NCBI GenBank assembly: GCA_014529385.2
Contig: CM043967.1
Span: forward strand, 88,397,278 to 88,461,277
DNA length: 64,000 bases
Direction of reading: 5' to 3'
From: Adiantum capillus-veneris
Taxonomy: Eukaryota; Streptophyta; Polypodiopsida; Polypodiales; Pteridaceae
Shown here: piece by piece, positions 46,543-57,573 of the stretch
Layout: each line of letters opens with the position of its first letter
Numbering within the stretch: position 1 is the first letter of the stretch
The notes under the pieces: generated by a model
Told to the model about the DNA's origin: nothing
The model's database searches: none
What the model saw: only the letters and a program-made list of their open reading frames with translations
Translations under genes and position numbers: made by a program

Positions 46543-47158
46543 AATCCCCCCTGGTAGTGATGCGGTGAACTAGAGCTAGAACATAGTGTATAGAGAAGTG
46601 CCATGCCCTGAGTGCATGATCAATCTACAAAGGAGAGTAATCCCAAAGCTTGTGGAAAGCTTTGAACTTATCACGAGGCAATGGCTTTGTGAATAGATCT
46701 ACAAGGTTTTCTGGTGTTGGCACATAAGCCAAGCTGGCTCTCCTGTTGAAGTCTCTCCTTGACATAGTGGTAATTCGCCTCAATGTGCTATGTGTGAGCA
46801 TGAAAAACTCGGTTCCTTGCAAATACTAATGTTTGATTGTTAGTATAGATGATTTTGGCAATATCATGTCCAACACCCAAATCAACCATAAGGCATCTGA
46901 GCCATACACCCTCAACCATAGTTGTGAAGACTACCTTGTACTCAACCTCACAACTAGAAGTGGCCATGGTAGGTTACTTCTTACTCAACCATGATATGCA
47001 TGAACTGCCAATCTTATGGACACTTGCATGTCAAAACAAACAGCCCCATTCGAGTTCATAAAAGCATGTAAAACTGGTAGCAGCAATGATCCGCCCTTGG
47101 GGTAGAACAAGCCAAGATGCAAAGTGCCACTCAAATAGATATCTTGTCAATGCTTAGA
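46543..47158 (-). pseudogene. Copia RNase H fragment
   Basis: Minus-strand remnants match copia D RNase H: TKPLPRDKFKAFHKLWDYSPL at the end, ASLAYVPTPENLVDLF upstream, and CVWLRR-like text in other frames. Several shifts. No function. Confidence 0.8.
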
Positions 47159-48671
47159 CCTGGATGTTAACAGAATCAACATCAATTAACAAAAGCTACG
47201 AAAGACCAAAGACATACGAATGCACATCGAGGATGAATACAAAGAAGCAGTGAAGATTGGAGTTACACATTTTTCACGTTTTCCCAAAATGGTCTTGTAT
47301 TGTAAATTCCTAATTTATTTCAAATTGACGATGGAAACCCCAACATTTGGTGCCGTTGTCAGCGACGATGGCCTATGTTAGTGTAATTGTGGCATAATTT
47401 AATGTGTTTCCTCGCTAATTTCACTTTTGTGTTTATGTTTTTGTGGATTTTGGATGTATGTGCGTGAATCAATGTGTTCATAATTCCCTAATGTGTCACC
47501 GTATCTTGCCAATTGTGTGTTTACACACTCTAATTTCACACTAACCCCTTGCTAATTTCACTAATTTTTGCCAACTTACTAATTTGCTATGAAGGATTGG
47601 AGCTTTCAACCGTTCAATTGATCTTCAACGGAAAGGTAATCAAGGTGGTGTTCTCAACCTCCCTAGAATCTAAGGATGTGTAGAATTGTGTAGAGATCCC
47701 ACCACCATGATGCAATGTAATGTTGATGCTGAGTTGGATTGAAATTTTTTGATTGTTCATTTTCATGCAGTCGTAATGCCAAAATTTTTAAGATTTGGTG
47801 GCGTATTAATTTGACAAGTTTCAATTGCTAATCGGTGAATGTGCATTGCTAATTGGGTGTCTAATTGAGTTAATTGAATGCTTGGATGGTCAATTGAAAG
47901 TGTGTGCACACTAAAATCAAGTGTGTGTGCATTCTAATTGAGTGTGTGAATCACTACCAGAGGCCACTTAAATTCCGGTGCCACATTACCGGCGTCATTG
48001 GCGGGTGTTGGTATATGTGTAGGTATGTATGGAGGGGGCATGCACTTTTCGATGCCGACTCCGGCGTGCTTTCCCGTGCCTATATCGATTTTTGTACCGA
48101 GGTACCTGCAAAAAAAAAAACCACGGACTTTCTCTGTGCATTTCTCTTCTTCTTGCACCTTTTCTCAAGCTCTCTCCTTCCTCATCTCTAATAGACCTGG
48201 TGCGAAACAAGCATTTGGAATTGCTAATCTTGCTTGTGGGTTAGCCACTAACACTAAGGTGAGATTGTTTTCATGTTTACTTGTAAAGTTGGGGTTTAGG
48301 ATTTAACTTTGTGTTTGTGTGTGCGTTTTTGCAGGTTCCAGGACATTTACAACTTCTTTTATTGCTCAAATAGGACGAATGTGAGTGCTTGAACCTCTAA
48401 ATGCATATTAGATTTAGTAAAGAAACTTTCATGCTTTAAACTTTCAATGCTTTAAAAGAAATTATGGTTTGTGATGTGAAATTTGATTTTGAATTATGAG
48501 TTTTTTTTCGTTTGGTTTATGAAAAAATCTTGTTTATACTTTGAGTTAAGTTTATGTTATGTTAGGTTAGGTTAGGTTATCTTATACGTTAGGTTAGGTT
48601 AAGTTAAGCTACATTAGGTTAGGTTAGGTTATGTTAGGTTAAGCTACGCTAGGTTAGGTTAGTTTAAGCAA
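47159..48671. other. Unassigned region with an LTR-end/PBS-like motif
   Basis: A sequence ending CCCCAACA (47339-47345) is followed by TGGTGCCGTTGTCAGCGA at 47348-47365, the layout of a gypsy LTR end and PBS on the plus strand. No gag follows. AAG/GTGAGA near 48258 and TTTTTGCAG/G near 48335 look like a small intron, without a convincing protein around it. Confidence 0.35.
48540..48665. repeat. Degenerate GGTTA (TTAGG) minisatellite
   Basis: Repeated GGTTA units mixed with AAGCTA, ATGTTA and similar variants on the plus strand, just before foldback array 1. Confidence 0.9.
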
Positions 48672-49809
48672 CGATCGGCAATACGGCAAGCCATAGAGCT
48701 TACCCACAACGCATATTAAAACAAAACAATGGAGACTCGTTCGTAAATATGGCAAGCCATAAAGATTACCCACAATGCATATGCATTGTGGGCAAGCTCT
48801 ATGGATTTTCGTATTGACAACGGCTCGCTATTGTGTTGTTTATATGTCCGCGAGTGGTTTTCAAGTCCTAAAATAGCTAAGAGACCCTGAAAATAACACA
48901 ATGGCAAGCCGTCTGGCAATACAGCAAACCATAGAGCTTGCCCACAATTCATATGCTTTGTGGGCAAGCTCTATGGCTTGACGTATTGCCAAACGGCTTG
49001 CCATTGTGTTTTATATATGTCTGCAAGCGCTTTTCAAATCCTAAAATAGATAAGAGGCCTAAAAACAACACAATGGCAAGCCTTTTGGCAATATGACAAG
49101 CCATAGATCTTGATTACAATGCATATGCATTGTGGGCAAGATTTATGGCTTTCCGTATTGCCAAATGGATCTCCCTTGTGTTGTCTATATGTTTGTGAGT
49201 GATTTTCAAGCGCTAAAATTGTCTCGTGTCCCTAAAAACAACACAATGGAAATCCGTTTGGCAATACAACAAGCCATAAAGCTTTCCCACAAGGCATATG
49301 CATTGAGGAAAAGCTCTATGGCTTGCCATATTACCAACAACTTTCCATTGTGTTGTTTTTATGCTGGCAAGCGGATTTCAAGCCCTAAAATAGCTAAGCA
49401 TCCCTCAAAACAACACAATAGCAAGCTGTTTGGCAATATGACAAGACATAGAGTTTTTTCACAATGCATATGATTGTGTGCAAGGTCCATGGTTTTCCCT
49501 ATTGCCAAAAGGCTAGCCATTGTGTTGTCTATATGCCTTTTCAAGCTTTAAAATTGCCTTGCGGCCCTAAAAACAACACAGTGGAGATCCGTTTGGCAAA
49601 ACGAAAAGCCATAGAGCTTGCACACAATGCATATGCATTGTGGGCAAAATCTATGGATTGCCATATTACCAAGGGCTAGCCCATTGTGTTGTTATATGTT
49701 TGTGATTTTCAAGTGCTAAAATTGCCTCGTGCCCCTAAAAACAACAAATTGGCATTTTGTTTGGCAAAACGGCAAGCCATAAAGATTGCCCACAAGTCAT
49801 ATGCATTGT
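48672..49809. repeat. Foldback array 1 (~172-bp units)
   Basis: Seven palindrome centres (CATATG) lie near 48780, 48952, 49124, 49297, 49469, 49632 and 49800, spaced 172, 172, 173, 172, 163 and 168 bases. Each centre has arms of about 58 bases (TGCATTGTGGGCAAGC, TATGGCTTGCCGTATTGCC, ATTGTGTTGT). For the unit at 48952 I count about six mismatches between arms. Spacers of about 55 bases between palindromes come in two types: A contains CTAAAATAGCTAAG, B contains CTAAAATTGCCTCGTG. A shorter extra centre is near 48712. Open frames across the array are by-products of the repeat. Confidence 0.9.
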
Positions 49810-51544
49810 TGTGAGGTCCACAACCCCGAGAAGATTGGGGTGACTTGATAGATGGCCTTTCTTTATTCTCCTTTTCCATTGATGACACCCTACTCCGTTT
49901 CCACAAAGTAGAGATACGAGCAACAGAAGGGAGGAAGTCCTGTATCCATCGTTTACGTGGTTATAAGGGTCATACACCACAAGCCAGGTCGATAAATTAA
50001 GGATTCTACTGAAAGCTGTTTCCTAACATAAAGATGAAATTCCATTGACATGTTTAGAATGCATAAACAAGCTTATTTTTCCACGTTTAAGAGGCACGTC
50101 TGCCATCCATAAACCATAAATATTATGTGAGACTTAGTCTAAATTAACTCGACTAATTAGGTCTATAGCTTTTAGGGGCACATAGAATTGGGACATCTCG
50201 ACTTTTGGCACAATGAGTCTCTAATTTCACTTCTCTCAATAAGAGGGAGTGGAGAGTTTCTCGACTAATCGAGACCACACATCCTTGACTGGAAACCTAA
50301 GCCAGCCCCCACTTTCCACCCCACACTCACACTTTTCAACTTGTTTTCTAATTACTACCACACTGTTTTACATATATAAACAATGTTCATTAATTTCAGA
50401 CACAAGTTCTTTTATATAGCCCTTCAAACAATACCAAAACAATTCTAACAAGGCATAATGAAGACAATCCTTTTATTCTAAAAAAGTAACTTTTTCAATT
50501 TCTCATGAATTGACGCTACTTGCGCACTTCCTCTGTCTAACCAACAGAGCCTTTGCAAAGGATTTATTCACTAACCGTAAATTGTGTAACCTTCCTATCT
50601 TGCTAACCGTGAGGCATCCCGCTAACCGCGAGGAACAAAAGAGAGCTGATAACCTCAACTTAATCTCTGCTAACCGCGGAATCATCTCGGTATCTGCAGA
50701 GAACAAAAGATATCCTTTCAACAATTCTTCTTTTCAAACATGATCAACTAATTTCTCATATCAATTAGTAACAACTTATCAAACAATAGCAATTTATTAA
50801 GTAATAACAATTTATTAAGCAATAACAATTCAACAAACAGTGACAATTTATCAAACAGTCCTTTCACTAATCTATGAAAACATATGCTTGTTTTTTGTGA
50901 TAGAATCACGTTTTTTGGACAGTTTAAGGGATTCCCTATGCTTAGCTTCCCAGGTCAACATGAATAGAAATGCAGAACTTTAAATTTGTCTTACCGGATT
51001 AGCGACATGTTCGATTACCTTCGGTGTTTGAGTTTGTACGGCTTTGACTTCTCCGCAACCAATACCTCCGCTTAAGCAACATTTGGAGTAGTTGATGCCT
51101 TCCTCTTGCACCTTTCTTGGAGATGAAGCAACATGAGCGTCCTTCAAGCTTCGAGTCACTCGCTTTGGGGCCATCATATCTGAAAAGAGAAAAGGGAAAG
51201 AGAGAGAGAGAACTCAAGAATTTGAAGGCAACACGACGATGGTAGAGAAGACTTGGAGATAGAGATGGCTTGAAGTTAAGAGCTTGAGGGAGAGAGGTTG
51301 AGGGAGAGAATGTAACTCTTATGTAAACGCAAGAGAGCTTTTGCTTCTGAGAGTGTGTGTCTGTATCTCCTGAAAGTGAGGGAAGAGGGTCCTTTATAGA
51401 GGCTCTCAATGTCAGCTAAGAATAGAGGGAAGCAAAGATAAGTTTGCGTACATTCACGGATCTATTTAAAAGTAATAATAATAAAATAATAATAATTAAA
51501 AAATAAATAAATTGAAAAATGTTGGATACATTACATTATCTCCA
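49810..51544 (-). repeat. Element E LTR (left copy)
   Basis: Plus-strand start TGTGAGGTCC is shared with 58485 and 59618. The right edge near 51544 (CTCCA) is inferred. A minus-strand TATAAAG at 51392-51398 suits a promoter of this orientation. Homology to the 59618 copy runs to about 50456 and resumes at about 50937. Confidence 0.75.
51392..51398 (-). promoter_or_regulatory. TATA-like box in the element E LTR
   Basis: Minus-strand TATAAAG followed by GACCC, in an otherwise GA-rich leader region. Confidence 0.45.
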
Positions 51545-51659
51545 ACTTAGGGATTCCAGATGTCCTCATCTCGAGAAAAAGTGAGGATACTCCTACTATA
51601 ATTACTATCTCAATCATCATTATATCCAAAAGAGTGGTGTCTTTAGTCTGCTTCACTTG

Positions 51660-52397
51660 CTACTGCTGCTACATTAGTCAATCATGGACAGAATTCCGAC
51701 AATGTCCCAAATCTCCACATTCAAAGCATCAAACATTCACGTGTGGAGGATTTTGTGTAGTAGCGGCATAAGCTCTTTGTGGTTGTGTATCTCTAAAGCT
51801 TTGATTCTGTTCAATTATTCTTGTAATCCCTTGTTCCTTTATTAAGGGTTTAGCTCATAGTAAAGCATCTTGTACAGTGGTAGGTTTTAAAGCTTCTAAT
51901 CATGAACTGCCTGGTTCTCTTAAGCCTTGACAAACGCGAGCTACCTGCTACTTTATGGTCATTGGTGGTGCATAACGTCTAAGCCTTACAAACTTTGAGT
52001 AGTAATCTTCCAAGGATAAGTTGTATTGTTTCAAGCTAAAGAAATCATTCATCTTTATCGCTTCATGGGCAAGGGGTAAGTATCTCTCCTTCACCACTTG
52101 TTTGATTTCCCACCAACTCCCAACACTCCCATGTCACGACAATGTTGTTTCCACCATAATTTCACTTCTCCCTGAGAGGTGAAACATCCCTAGCATTGCT
52201 TGATTTGTAAGTGTGGTCCTTGCAGTAGAGAAGTAATCATCCATAGCTTCAATCCATACTTCTCCACCCTTTCCTTTAAAAGAAGGTGGTTGCATTTGTT
52301 TGAGCAACAAATTCTTCTCCTAAATCTCCGTATAGATAGCATCATTGTGGGGGTTTTCCAACGTAGAAGTGATTTGAGGATTCCTCTGAGTGTACAT
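51660..52397 (-). pseudogene. Element E gag relic
   Basis: From an ATG at 52397 (MYTQRNPQITS) one reading phase gives a typical gypsy gag: PPSFKGKGGEVWIEAMDDYF, MLGMFHLSGRSE, WWEIKQVVKERYLP, SLEDYYSKFVRLRRYAPP, QVARVCQGLREP, and a zinc knuckle CFECGDLGH near 51700-51727 whose last part is shifted. At least six in-frame stops, several at codons where one base change would explain them. No protease or RT follows. Confidence 0.8.
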
Positions 52398-52466
52398 CAA
52401 TGTCTATAATAACTCAAATCAATAGGGTACTTTCGAAACTTAGACTTATCCAGTCCACTAAAAGAT

Positions 52467-52655
52467 CAATCATATGACATAACCAATCATTACTTATCCG
52501 ATTCATTAAAACTCAATCACATGACTTAACCAATCTATCAAAACTCAGTCACATGACTTAACGAGCCGTGACTTATCTCAATCACATGACTTAACCAGTC
52601 ATGGCTCATTCAATACACCAAAAAAACTCACTTTCATGACTTAACCAGTCAACAA
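52467..52655. repeat. Minisatellite around TCACATGACTTAACC
   Basis: Five copies of a CTCAATCACATGACTTAAC-like unit, about 30-45 bases apart with variable fillers, in the leader of element E. Confidence 0.8.
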
Positions 52656-52770
52656 TTTCTTTGTAGAAAAAAAACTCAATCTTGTATTCACAAAGTCATC
52701 AAAATGTCATATAGGGATCTACAAAAGATCTCTCCATGAGAAAACATAATAGAGGTTTTAGTCATAACTA

Positions 52771-52775
52771 TGGTA
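52771..52775. repeat. Left target-site duplication TGGTA
   Basis: Matches 58362-58366 exactly. Confidence 0.95.
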
Positions 52776-53039
52776 TGTTAAGTATGGAGCCTGATTTACC
52801 CTTGTAATTTTCTGTGGTAAAAGCGCACATTTGTAAGGCCCCCATTATGAGGAGAAGCCATCGTGCGTGAAGGAAAATCACTCACCGGAAACCAAAAATT
52901 TCACAAACAAGAATCAGGGGCAACTTTAAAGGCCTTGGGGGCGGAGGCCCCCGAGACTTTTTTTTCGCTGGAATATTCTTTTTCGCCGGAATATTATGGC
53001 CGAACGGCGGCCGGAAAGTGGTCGGAAAACAACCGGTCG

Positions 53040-53115
53040 GTTGGCCGGTGGCCGGTAGTCAATGGCCGATGGCCAGTGGCCGGTGGCCGAATTCAATGGC
53101 CAGTGGCCGAATTCA
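53040..53115. repeat. GGCCGGTGGCC minisatellite in the 5' LTR
   Basis: Short GGCC-based units (GGCCGGTGGCC, GGCCGATGGCCAGTGGCC) in tandem. The 3' LTR copy (57822-57922) has more units, so the array changed size after insertion. Confidence 0.85.
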
Positions 53116-53239
53116 AAAGCGCACTTGTCTTCTCAAGGGCGGCCACACATGGGCGGATTGGAGGGTCCGATTTGGATTTATTCGCACAAGGGCGGCTACA
53201 CATGGCTGTCTCTCATAAGAGAGGGCAACCCTTTTGGCC

Positions 53240-53246
53240 TATAAAA
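53240..53246 (+). promoter_or_regulatory. TATA box of the Tnt1-like copia
   Basis: TATAAAA between GGCC and GAGGCC, repeated in the 3' LTR at 58048-58054. Confidence 0.75.
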
Positions 53247-53559
53247 AGAGGCCATTTCTACACACATTTCATAGTGTGAAGTTGATGCAACAAGGTGAGT
53301 GTGAGGTGGTGAGAGTGAAGCAAGGCGGGAGCTCCATTAAGGGTATAATCCCTTTGTAAACTACTTCTTGTTTTGAAGTACTAAAGCCATTGAGTGGCTG
53401 CTTTCCCGTGGACGTAGCCCACATTGGGTGAACCGCGTATATCGTGTGTACTCTCTCTCTCTCTCTCTCTACTCTATAATCTCGTGTATATAAATCTGTC
53501 TCTCTCCATTAAGTAATCTACTCAATTATCTATTTAGCTACGTCTTATTTCCTAACAAC

Positions 53560-53571
53560 TGGTATCAGAGC
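53560..53571 (+). promoter_or_regulatory. Primer-binding site, initiator tRNA-Met type
   Basis: TGGTATCAGAGC two bases after the LTR end. This is the standard plant copia PBS, complementary to the 3' end of tRNA-iMet. Confidence 0.95.
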
Positions 53572-53630
53572 AAGGTTTGCTCGTAGCTAAATTATCTCAA
53601 GGAAAGGATTCCTTGAATTGAGTGGGAGTT

Positions 53631-56600
53631 ATGGCGGAGGAAGGGAAGCTCAAGATTGAGAAGTTCAACGGCAGAAACTACCAACATTGGAAGATGCAGA
53701 TTGAAGACTATCTCTACCAGAAGGACCTCTATTTGCCACTAGGCGGTCTTGCGAAGAAGCCCGCAACAATGGCAGATGAAGCATGGATTGTCCTTGATCG
53801 AAAGGCACTAGGAACAATCCGGTTAAGCTTGGCGTCAACGGTGGCCTTCAATGTTTCGGAGATGAAGACCACGGAGGACTTGATGAAGTCACTTGACGAC
53901 TTCTACGAGAAACCATCGGCATCCAATACGGTATTTCTTATGAAGCGCTTGTTCAATCTAAAGATGGTAGAGAATGGTTCAGTTGCAGAACACCTAAATG
54001 ACTTTAACACAAACATAAGTCAACTGCGATCAGTGAAAATCAATTTTGATGACGAAGTGCGAGCTCTCCTTATACTATCATCTCTACCGGATAGTTGGGA
54101 CAGCCTTGTGATGGCTGTAAGTAATTCTATCCCTGGCACAAATACTCTTAAGTTTGATGATGTTGTGGGTGTTCTCCTAAGCGAGGAAATGCGAAGGAGA
54201 AGCATAGGAGAATCATCAAGTGCTGCGCTATCAGTGGAAACAAGAGGAAGGCTTAAGGAGAGGTTCAAAAACCAAAAGGGTCGTGATCGCTCAAGGCGGA
54301 GCAAGTCACGCACAAAGTCAGTTCTTGAATGTTGGAACTGCGGCAAGAAGGGCCACGTCAAGAAGGATTGCTGGTCCAAGAAGAAGAAGGAGACAGAGTC
54401 TCAAGACAACAAGCCAACATCGGAGGCCAATGTGGCAGGTAAAGTAGAGCAAGAAGCTCTAATTCTCTCATTAGACAATGTGTCTATTTCCTGGATAGTA
54501 GATTCCGGGGCTTCATTCCATGCGACACCACACAAGCAACATTTCCAAGACTACACCAAAGGTAATTTTGGGTATGTATACTTGGGAGATGATGAAGCTT
54601 GTGAGATTGTCGGCAAAGGTACAGTTTCTGTCAAAACTACTAACGGAAATGAATGGAAGCTTAAAGATGTTAGGCATGTTCCTTCTCTTCGCAAAAATTT
54701 GATCTCTACAGGACAATTAGACGATGAAGGTCACAACATTGCATTTGGAAACAAACGGTGGAAGATCTCAAAGGGATCTTTGGTGGTTGCCAAGGGAGAA
54801 AAAGTCGGTACACTTTACTTGTGTACTATTAGCACGCAACCTTCAGCTTGTGCAGCAACTACAGAAGTTGACAATGCGGTGTGGCACTACCGACTTGGGC
54901 ATATGAGTGCCAAAGGAATGCAAATTCTTCAAACAAAGAATCTTCTACCAGGTTTAAAAGAAGCGGACTTAGAGTTCTATGAAGATTGTGTTTATGGTAA
55001 ACAAAAGAGGGTAAAATTTCAAAAATCAGGAAATGAAAGAAAAAATAAAAAACTTGAGTTGGTTCATTCTGATGTTTGGGGTCCTGCAAGTACACCATCA
55101 CTTGGTGGCTCATTGTACTATGTAACATTCATAGACGATGCGACTACAAAAACATGGGTTTATGTCATGAAGAATAAATCCGATGTATTTTCCATATTTC
55201 AAAGGTGGAAAGCCTTTGTGGAGAATGAAACAGGTACCAAGGTTAAATGCCTCAGATCCAACAATGGAGGCGAATATTGCAGCCAAGCTTTTGAAAGTTT
55301 TTGCGCTAGCAATGGCATTCGGAGGCAAAGGACAACCCCAAGGACACCTCAACAAAATGGGATTTCGGAAAGGATGAACAGGACAATCATGGAACGAGCA
55401 CGAAGCATGCGGCTACATGCAGGCCTACCGCTTGAGCTTTGGGCAGAAGCTGTAAGTACGTCTGTGTACTTAATCAATCGGTCACCCTCAACGGCTTTGG
55501 ATGGAGGAGTTCCAGAAGAGGCATGGACAGGTAAACCGGTGAATTATGCATTTCTCAAAGTGTTTGGGTGTGAGGCTTTCATGCACATAGATAGAAGCCT
55601 AAGATCAAAGCTAGATGCAAAGTCCAAAAAGTGTTTCTTCATTGGCTATGGAGAAGGAGACTTTGGGTATCGCCTATGGAATCTTGAAGATGGTAAAATC
55701 TTAAGGAGTAGGGATGTAATTTTTAACGAACAAAATATGTACAAAGATTACTTGGAAAGGAAACAAACAAAAGAAACAGGTGATGAGTACATGGAGCTTG
55801 AGGACGGTGAAGACTCAAGGACTGCAAATGGTGACAATGTGCAACAACGTCAACCAAATGAGGAGCCTCAACCTATTCCCCGAAGATCTACAAGAGCAAG
55901 TAGACCTCCAGAAAGGTTTGTTCCTTCCTTCAACCATCTCTTGATCTCAGATTCTGGAGAGCCGGAATCATACGAAGAAGCTATGCAACATGAATCCAAA
56001 GAAGAATGGACGAAGAGCATGCAAGTGGAGATGGACTCACTACATCGCAACCAAACATGGGAGTTGGTTGAGTTGCCTAAAGGTAAGCGGGCACTTCAAA
56101 ACAAATGGGTGTACAAGCTAAAGGAAGAAGAAGGTGGGAAGAAAAGGTACAAGTCTAGGCTTGTGGTAAAAGGTTTTTCTCAAAAGAAAGGTATTGACTT
56201 CAATGAAATATTTTCTTCTGTTGTAAAAATGAACTCAATTAGGCTTGTCTTAAGCCTTGTGGCTGCTCATGATCTAAATCTCGAGCAAATGGATATAAAT
56301 ACGGCATTCCCTCACGGTGACTTAGAGGAGGAAATCTACATGCTTCAACCAAAGGGGTATGAAGTAAAAGGTAAGGAGAAAATGGTTTGTAGATTAAAGA
56401 AGAGCTTGTATGGTTTAAAGCAAGCATAAAGACAATGGTACTTGAAGTTTGATCGATGGATGTTGGATCACGGATTCACAAGATGCAACTCGGATCACTG
56501 CGTCTACACAGAGAATTTGGGAGATGGGAAATTCATCATCCTAATGTTGTATGTTGATGACATGTTGATTGCGAGTGCTAACATGCAGGACATCAAAGAC

Positions 56601-57512
56601 CTAAAAGAGGAGCTGTCCAAATCTTTTTCAATGAAAGATTTAGGTGCTGCAAAGAGGATACTTGGTATGAAAATATCAAGGGACAGGACGAAGAAGACAA
56701 TAAAGCTATCTCAAGAAGATTACATCAAGAAGGTACTAGAAAGTTTTGCAATGCAAAATGCAAAACCAGTTTCTACACCTTTGGCTGGTCATTTTAAACT
56801 AACGAAGGATATGTGTCCAAAGACACAAGAGGAGATAGCCTATATGTCTAAAGTTCCATATGCTGCAGCGGTAGGTTCTCTAATGTATGCTATGGTCTGG
56901 ACAAGGCCAGACATTGCACATGCAGTGGGAGTTGTGAGTAGGTTCATGGACAACCCAGGTAAAGAGCATTGGCAAGCTGTGAAGTGGATACTTAGGTATC
57001 TAAAAGGGACAACAAAAAATTCTTTGTATTTTGGAGGAACTGATATTTTTCTAGAAGGGTATGCTGATGCAGATATGGCAGGTGACAAAGATACTCGAAG
57101 GAGCACTACTGGCTTTGTGTTCACGGTTGGAGGCACAGCAGTAAGCTGGGCTTCAAAGCTGTAGAAAGTGGTTTCACTTTCTACCACAGAAGCAGAGTAT
57201 GTAGCAATGACGGAGGCAAGCAAAGAAATTTTGTGGCTTCACAGATTCTTAGAAGAGCTTGGATTCAAACAAGACAATTGTGTCTTGTACAATGATAGCC
57301 AAAGCGCTATCCATCTTGCGAAGAACTCAGCCTTTCATTCAAGGACAAAGCACATTGAGGTGAGATATCACTTCATACGCACTCTTTTGGAAGAGGGACA
57401 ACTAAAGCTAGGAAAGGTGCATACAAGTGAAAATCTTGCAGACATGTTTACAAAGGTGGTCAACAAGGAGAAGTTGAGCTTTTGCTCATCTTCAATCGGC
57501 ATTCAAGGATAA
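53631..57512 (+). pseudogene. gag-pol: Tnt1-like Gag-Pol, one frame with two stops and a mutated integrase site
   Basis: The ATG at 53631 (MAEEGKLKIEKFNGRNY) opens a frame of 1293 codons. Order: gag; CCHC knuckle from residue 234 (CWNCGKKGHVKKDC); protease DSGA at D291; pre-integrase HYRLGHMS; integrase core D481 and E580 with Asn at 544 (RSNNGGEY, normally Asp); RT with YVDD at 56550-56561; RNase H with YADAD, TEAEY, NDSQSA and ADMFTK. A TAA at codon 933 (56427-56429) falls in LKQA*RQWY and a TAG at codon 1178 (57162-57164) in SKL*KVVSLSTTEAEY. Everything else is in one phase. The premature stop removes most of RT and RNase H, and the Asp-to-Asn change should abolish strand transfer. Confidence 0.95.
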
Positions 57513-57558
57513 GAAGCCAGAATGGAAAGCAGTCACAGGTTTAGTTTGGAGATCAGTC

Positions 57559-57573
57559 TCCAAGTGGGAGATT
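57559..57573 (+). promoter_or_regulatory. Polypurine tract of the Tnt1-like copia
   Basis: CCAAGTGGGAGAT directly before the 3' LTR, a common Tnt1-group arrangement. Confidence 0.8.

Larger units (their letters stand above)
46334..47158 (-). mobile_element. Copia fragment of the copia A/D family
   Basis: LTR at 46334-46542 (TGTTGAAGATAGG...ATAGCA), polypurine tract (minus GGGGGGATT) and RNase H-coding sequence up to about 47158, where it is cut. It is the most diverged of the three copies. Confidence 0.85.
52776..53557 (+). repeat. Tnt1-like copia 5' LTR
   Basis: TATAAAA at 53240-53246, a GC-rich GGCCGGTGGCC minisatellite (53040-53115), and a TC run near 53453-53470. One CGCCGGAATATT-type segment is repeated here but single in the 3' LTR. 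Confidence 0.95.

Noticed and set aside
47934-48306. Overlapping ORFs with splice-like sites
   Set aside because: No recognisable protein and no conservation with anything in the window; splice-like matches are common by chance.
48540-48665. Telomeric DNA
   Set aside because: The array is short and degenerate, is not the usual plant TTTAGGG motif and lies inside transposon-rich sequence.
48672-49809. CRISPR-like array
   Set aside because: Spacers fall into two recurring types and the repeats are long palindromes; the setting is a plant transposon cluster.
48716-49980. Several 60- to 110-codon ORFs across foldback array 1
   Set aside because: They repeat the same peptide text once per unit on both strands, as expected for a palindromic repeat.
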